From: Benthicola sp039584685
GTDB lineage: Bacteria > Gemmatimonadota > Gemmatimonadetes > Palauibacterales > Palauibacteraceae
Length of the DNA: 9,431 bases
Reading direction: 5' to 3'
Assembly (NCBI GenBank): GCA_039584685.1
Contig: JBDGXI010000084.1
Span: forward strand, 1-9,431
Shown: piece by piece, positions 6,577 through 9,431 of the stretch
Layout of the letters: the number at the start of each line of letters is the position of its first letter
Numbering within the stretch: the first letter of the stretch is position 1
The notes under the pieces: model-generated
Seen by the model: the letters and a program-made list of their open reading frames with translations, nothing else
Told to the model about the DNA's origin: nothing
Database searches by the model: none
Program-made: the position numbers and the translations under genes

Positions 6577-6810
6577 TCACGCTCGCGGCTGGGCTTCCTT
6601 CTGATTTTCCTCTTGCTGCGCCGTACCGTTCGCCGTATCCGATCCGCCCAGCTCCTTCAGCTCACCCTCGACCTCCTTGAGGGAACCCTTGAACTCCCGG
6701 ATTCCCTTGCCGAGTGAGCCACCGATCTCGGGTAGCCGGCGGGCGCCGAACAGCAGCAGCACGATGAAGAGGATGATGAGCACTTCCCACATCCCGAGAT
6801 TGCCGAACAT
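6577..6810 (-). CDS. tatA: Sec-independent protein translocase subunit TatA
   Basis: TatA oligomerises in the inner membrane to form the pore-like part of the twin-arginine system, which exports folded proteins. The 77-residue product starts MFGNLGMWE. It has one short membrane helix (about 8-20, VLIILFIVLLL) and the conserved FGARRLPEIGGSLGKGIREFK hinge plus amphipathic helix (about 21-41). An acidic, Gln/Glu-rich tail follows. The FG hinge and LPE..GSLGKGIREFK mark TatA/E, not TatB. I use the ATG at 6810; the in-frame extension upstream to 6855 (MPSRSCR...) lacks family similarity and would overlap the preceding gene. It is the last gene of the polyprenyl synthase operon, 25 nt after the DUF4321-like gene. 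No tatB or tatC is in the window. Confidence 0.95.
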   Translation of the reverse strand: MFGNLGMWEVLIILFIVLLLFGARRLPEIGGSLGKGIREFKGSLKEVEGELKELGGSDTANGTAQQEENQKEAQPRA

Positions 6811-6817
6811 GGCTCTT

Positions 6818-6823
6818 CCTTCC
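6818..6823 (-). promoter_or_regulatory. Ribosome binding site of tatA
   Basis: GGAAGG lies 7 nt upstream of the ATG at 6810 on the minus strand. This good spacing supports that start over the longer in-frame option at 6855. Confidence 0.7.
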
Positions 6824-6835
6824 GATGTCAGTGGC

Positions 6836-7123
6836 CTACAGGAGCGACTTGGCAAACCACGCGAGTAGTAGTATGCCGACTACGCTGAGAATGTTCAGTC
6901 GAATCACGAGCGGACCCACCGTCATGGCCACGACGAGGAGGTCGACGGTCAGAGGGCCGAGAGACGCGGCCACCGTCGTCACGAAGAACTCGCGCGCGGC
7001 GCTAGCCGGCAGGGCCAGCGCCATCAGCTCCGTGAGCAATGCCCCCAGCATCATCCCTCCGGCCACGATAATCGTGACCCTCTTGGCCGATGGCCTGCGC
7101 CTGCCTCCAAAGTCCACGGTCAT
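6836..7123 (-). CDS. Small two- or three-helix membrane protein, DUF4321-like
   Basis: This is a 95-residue protein of unknown function. After a basic, cytoplasm-type N-terminus (FGGRRRPSAKR) there is a hydrophobic helix (about 16-40). A segment REFFVTTVAASLGPLTVDLLVV (44-65) follows, then TVGPLVIRLNILSVVGILLLAW (68-89). The order EFF...PLTxDL...T.G...RLN..GI is what I remember of the DUF4321 family of small membrane proteins; I could not confirm it by search. The ATG overlaps the polyprenyl synthase stop (ATGA, 7120-7123) and tatA begins 25 nt after its TAG, so the three genes are very likely one transcript. That placement suggests a membrane role but does not define it. Confidence is high that it is a gene and moderate for the family. 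Confidence 0.85.
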   Translation of the reverse strand: MTVDFGGRRRPSAKRVTIIVAGGMMLGALLTELMALALPASAAREFFVTTVAASLGPLTVDLLVVAMTVGPLVIRLNILSVVGILLLAWFAKSLL

Positions 7124-8106
7124 TTGCTTCGTCCCACTACGAAGTCCACGGCGTGATCCAGTATACGAACAGCCGGTTCGTCAGGCAGCGTGGCCAGGCG
7201 CCTCTTGGCCGCGTCGGCGTAGTCGCGGGCCTTCCGCCTCGCGAACTCCAGTCCGCCCGCATCGCGGACGAGCCTGACGACCTGACCGATCTTGTCTTCC
7301 GACGGGTCCGGATCGGCGAACACGTCCTCGACGACCGACCGGCCAGCCGCATCCAGCGTCGGGAGAGCGGCGATCAGCGGGAGTGTTACCTTGTGCTCCC
7401 GGAGGTCGAGCCCGCTCGGTTTTCCCGTCACATCAGCGGTCTGCGTGTAGTCGAGAAGATCGTCCGTGATCTGGAAGGTCATCCCGAGGTCGCGCCCGTA
7501 GGCCGCCAGCGTCTCACGGTACTCCGGAACTCCGTACATCGCACCCAGTTCACAGGCCGCGCTGATCAGGGAGGCGGTCTTCCTGTCGCATAGCAGGTAG
7601 TAATCGGTCTCGCTCGCACCGAGCGCGTCGTGGGCCGCCAACTGAAGCATTTCCCCGATCGACATTCTATTGGAGGCGTCAGCCAGCAAGTGGACCGCCT
7701 CGATCCGGCCCAGCCCAGTGATCTCCACCAGGGCTCTGGAGTAGAGGTAATCCCCCATGATCACGGCGACCTGGTGGCTCCACCGTGAATTCACGGTAGG
7801 CATACCACGTCTCTCGGGAGAATGGTCCACCGCGTCGTCGTGCACCAGAGTCGCGACATGCATCAACTCCACGACCGCTGCCAAGCGAACCGCTTCCGGG
7901 GCCGGCCGGCCTCCCACCGCGTTGCACAGGAGCACGAGAGTCGGGCGGAGCAACTTGCCCCGCGCAGACAGAAGGTAGTCGCTGACCTCGTTCACCGGCC
8001 CGAAGTCGGCCTCGACCATTGCGGCGAGTTCGCCCTGCACCTCTGCGAGCCTGGCCGCTATGGGCTCCTGCAACCCGTCCAGGGTCGGTACTGCGGCGTC
8101 GAGCAT
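7120..8106 (-). CDS. Long-chain polyprenyl diphosphate synthase (IspB/HepT type)
   Basis: This is a trans-prenyltransferase that adds isopentenyl units to an allylic diphosphate, probably to make the side chain of a respiratory quinone. The 328-residue product carries GKLLRP (50-55), the first Asp-rich motif HDDAVD (Asp90, 91 and 94) followed by RRG, the second Asp-rich motif QITDDLLDY (Asp215, 216 and 219), and GKPSGLDLREHKVTLPL (228-244). Small residues before the first motif (HVATLVHDD) instead of aromatic ones fit the long-chain class (IspB, HepT, SdsA); the chain length is not readable from sequence. The ATG at 8106 has a strong GGGGAGG just upstream. The alternative start at 8205 would add 33 residues without family similarity and overlap the previous gene. 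It opens the operon with the DUF4321-like gene and tatA. Confidence 0.94.
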   Translation of the reverse strand: MLDAAVPTLDGLQEPIAARLAEVQGELAAMVEADFGPVNEVSDYLLSARGKLLRPTLVLLCNAVGGRPAPEAVRLAAVVELMHVATLVHDDAVDHSPERRGMPTVNSRWSHQVAVIMGDYLYSRALVEITGLGRIEAVHLLADASNRMSIGEMLQLAAHDALGASETDYYLLCDRKTASLISAACELGAMYGVPEYRETLAAYGRDLGMTFQITDDLLDYTQTADVTGKPSGLDLREHKVTLPLIAALPTLDAAGRSVVEDVFADPDPSEDKIGQVVRLVRDAGGLEFARRKARDYADAAKRRLATLPDEPAVRILDHAVDFVVGRSK

Positions 8107-8109
8107 CTG

Positions 8110-8116
8110 CCTCCCC
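8110..8116 (-). promoter_or_regulatory. Ribosome binding site of the polyprenyl synthase gene
   Basis: GGGGAGG lies 3 nt before the ATG at 8106 (5 nt if the core is read as GGGGA). It is the strongest Shine-Dalgarno sequence in the window and fixes the start at 8106. Confidence 0.7.
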
Positions 8117-8138
8117 GGTAAACCCGTGGCGCGTCCAC

Positions 8139-8152
8139 CCCGCAGACGCGGG
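8139..8152 (-). other. Hairpin at the predicted 5' end of the polyprenyl synthase mRNA
   Basis: CCCGC-GTCT-GCGGG makes a perfect 5-bp stem with a 4-nt loop. Given the TATAAT box at 8162-8167, the transcript should start near 8155, so the hairpin would sit at the very 5' end. Such hairpins can stabilise an mRNA; here it may also be chance in GC-rich DNA. Confidence 0.3.
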
Positions 8153-8161
8153 ACGGATCGG

Positions 8162-8191
8162 ATTATACCGTCACGCAGGAAGTGTGGACAA
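8162..8191 (-). promoter_or_regulatory. Sigma-70-type promoter for polyprenyl synthase - DUF4321 - tatA
   Basis: A perfect TATAAT (8167-8162, minus strand) is preceded by an 18-nt spacer and TTGTCC (8191-8186), which matches TTGACA in 4 of 6 positions. The -35 lies inside the last codons of the upstream TPR gene, and the -10 lies just past its stop. A consensus TATAAT is unexpected by chance in DNA this GC-rich. The leader would be about 50 nt. Confidence 0.6.
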
Positions 8192-9431
8192 CAGTTGTGC
8201 GGCATCGTCCCGTGATGGGTCGATCTGGAGCACTCTCTCGAGGCACGTGCGGGCCGAGGTACGGTCTCCGGCCCTCAGGTGGGCGACACCAAGGTAGAAG
8301 AGGACGCCGACCTTGGCCTGACCCTCCCCGGGCTGCGTAGCCGCCACCGCGAGCGTCCTCCGAGCCTCGTCGTAGCGGCGGAGCGCGACCAGGCACTCGC
8401 CAAGACGTTCGTAGGCCGAGAGGGAATCGGCCATGCCCTGCGCGGCAAGCTTGAACTCACGCGCGGCCTCGTCCCACATCTCCATCTGGCGGAACGCGAC
8501 CCCGAGCTCGTAGTGAGACTCGTAGTCGGGCGGGGCCTCGTTCAACTCCTCCGCCGTTTCCCGCTCTTCCCGCAGATCCACGAACATCTCGTCGATCTCG
8601 CCAGACGGTCGATCGGCTTTCCCGCCGGATCCGCCCGCCGGAAGAGAGCTCGATCCACCAGAAGCTCTCTCGTCCGGCTGTTGCTGCCTCTGTCTCTCAC
8701 GCGCCAGCTCATCCGCGTCTACCGCTGCGACCCCGGCCCTCGCCTCCGCGTTGTGCGGATCCAGATCGAAGATTCGGCCGTAGACAGTGCGGGCACTGCG
8801 GTAGCCGTTCTGCCTTCGGAGACACGCTGCCAGATCGAGATAGGACGAAACCAGGAGCTGCCGATCATTCGTCATGATCGCGAATTCGGTCTTCTGGTGA
8901 TGCAGGACGACGTCGTCGGGCCGCAGACCCAGCAACCGATCCACGGTCCGGATGGCGTTGATCGCATCGCGTTCCCTCTCGAACATCTCGAGAGCCCGGT
9001 AGTAGTGCGACGCGGCCTCATCCATCCGGCCGGCTGCGCGCAGACCCTCCGCCTCGCCGAACAGGGCGGCGGGATCCTCAGAGGCCGTCAGGGCCACCGG
9101 GTCGGCGGCTCCGGAAGGCACGCTCGACGGTCTCGCGGCCGAGTCCGGCTCGGGACGGGACTCGCCAGGCGATCCACTGACCTTCGGATCGGGGTCCTCT
9201 CCTGTGACGGCTTCCAGTTCGGCGTAGATGTCACCCAACTCGGCGAGCGCTTCCCCGGGAGGTGACGTTAGCTCCGTCTGCGATTCCGGCGGCCGTTCGG
9301 CTACCGGGGACGACTCTTCCGGCGGCATCAGCGTTAGAACCGCCTGGCGATCCACCTCTCGCACGCCCGGGCGTTGCACGAAGTCGCGGCCCGCCCTGAC
9401 GGCGGAGTCGATCCGATCACGCTCCAGAAGG
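8171..9431 (-). CDS. TPR repeat protein, 5' end beyond the window
   Basis: This is a tetratricopeptide protein without a recognised specific function; it has no membrane segment or catalytic motif. Numbering from a possible GTG at 9379, residues 20-100 are rich in Pro, Glu and Ser, apart from a short helical stretch (ALAELGDIYAELEAV). TPR-like hairpins occupy about 104-137, 176-210, 286-319, 320-347 and 357-390; examples are YELGVAFRQMEMWDEAAREFK and LGVAHLRAGDRTSARTCLERV. A second disordered, Gln/Gly/Ser-rich linker (225-258) splits the repeats. The frame stays open to the window edge, and the extra residues read LLERDRIDSAVRAGRDF. No Shine-Dalgarno precedes the GTG at 9379 or the later ATG, so the real start probably lies outside. 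It ends 64 nt before the polyprenyl synthase start. Confidence 0.85.
   Translation of the reverse strand, partial: LLERDRIDSAVRAGRDFVQRPGVREVDRQAVLTLMPPEESSPVAERPPESQTELTSPPGEALAELGDIYAELEAVTGEDPDPKVSGSPGESRPEPDSAARPSSVPSGAADPVALTASEDPAALFGEAEGLRAAGRMDEAASHYYRALEMFERERDAINAIRTVDRLLGLRPDDVVLHHQKTEFAIMTNDRQLLVSSYLDLAACLRRQNGYRSARTVYGRIFDLDPHNAEARAGVAAVDADELARERQRQQQPDERASGGSSSLPAGGSGGKADRPSGEIDEMFVDLREERETAEELNEAPPDYESHYELGVAFRQMEMWDEAAREFKLAAQGMADSLSAYERLGECLVALRRYDEARRTLAVAATQPGEGQAKVGVLFYLGVAHLRAGDRTSARTCLERVLQIDPSRDDAAQLLSTLPA

Noticed and set aside
7782..7797. 16-bp perfect palindrome ACCGTGAATTCACGGT inside the polyprenyl synthase gene
   Set aside because: It encodes the conserved PTVNSR region just after the first Asp-rich motif, and I see no second copy, so it is probably chance.
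8279..9265. 328-codon open frame on the plus strand opposite the second TPR gene
   Set aside because: It is a shadow of GC-rich codon use; the opposite strand gives clear TPR hairpins and this frame shows no domain-like pattern.
1..9431. Possible defence island, mobile element, CRISPR array or RNA gene
   Set aside because: No transposase, integrase, direct-repeat array, terminal inverted repeats or tRNA-like fold was seen; almost all the window is occupied by recognisable housekeeping or TPR genes.

Overview
This is a high-GC bacterial chromosome window made of ordinary, densely packed housekeeping genes. There is no sign of a mobile element, phage, CRISPR array, rRNA, tRNA or defence system. 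The GC-rich codon use, the frequent GTG starts, a PpiD-type periplasmic foldase and TatA point to a diderm with an exported-protein pathway. The polyprenyl synthase - DUF4321-like - tatA order and the two proline/acid-rich TPR proteins remind me of Gemmatimonadota or a related lineage, but that placement is inference only.

Left block (1-4399, all minus strand, read from right to left): a TPR protein, then aroQ (type II dehydroquinase), an M24 Xaa-Pro peptidase, efp, accB and the first part of accC. Three of the five junctions are 4-nt stop/start overlaps (TPR-aroQ, aroQ-peptidase, efp-accB). Peptidase-efp has a 68-nt gap and accB-accC a 13-nt gap. The order aroQ - peptidase - efp - accB - accC is the widespread cluster known from Bacillus (yqhS-yqhT-efp ... 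accB-accC). It combines shikimate synthesis, proline-related peptide turnover, rescue of polyproline-stalled ribosomes and the biotin-dependent first step of fatty acid synthesis. A good promoter (TTGACA, 18 nt, TAACTT) lies just upstream of the TPR gene and fixes its start at 4399.

Middle (4400-6576): a 255-nt divergent control region, then a plus-strand gene for a 608-residue membrane-anchored PpiD-like chaperone. Two GC-rich hairpins follow in the 95-nt gap where it converges with the next operon.

Right block (6577-9431, minus strand): a second TPR protein that runs off the window edge, then a long-chain polyprenyl diphosphate synthase, a small DUF4321-like membrane protein and tatA. A perfect TATAAT box sits just past the TPR stop codon and probably drives the synthase - DUF4321 - tatA unit.

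The most important oddity is in accC. Its frame is broken by a 53-nt loss that removes 18 highly conserved codons, including the HPGYGFLSEN stretch, while both flanks are intact. Since accC is normally essential, an assembly or consensus error is the leading explanation, but a real lesion cannot be excluded from sequence alone. The second most interesting feature is a set of three WW-acidic repeats in the linker of the first TPR protein. I found no convincing undescribed multi-gene system.
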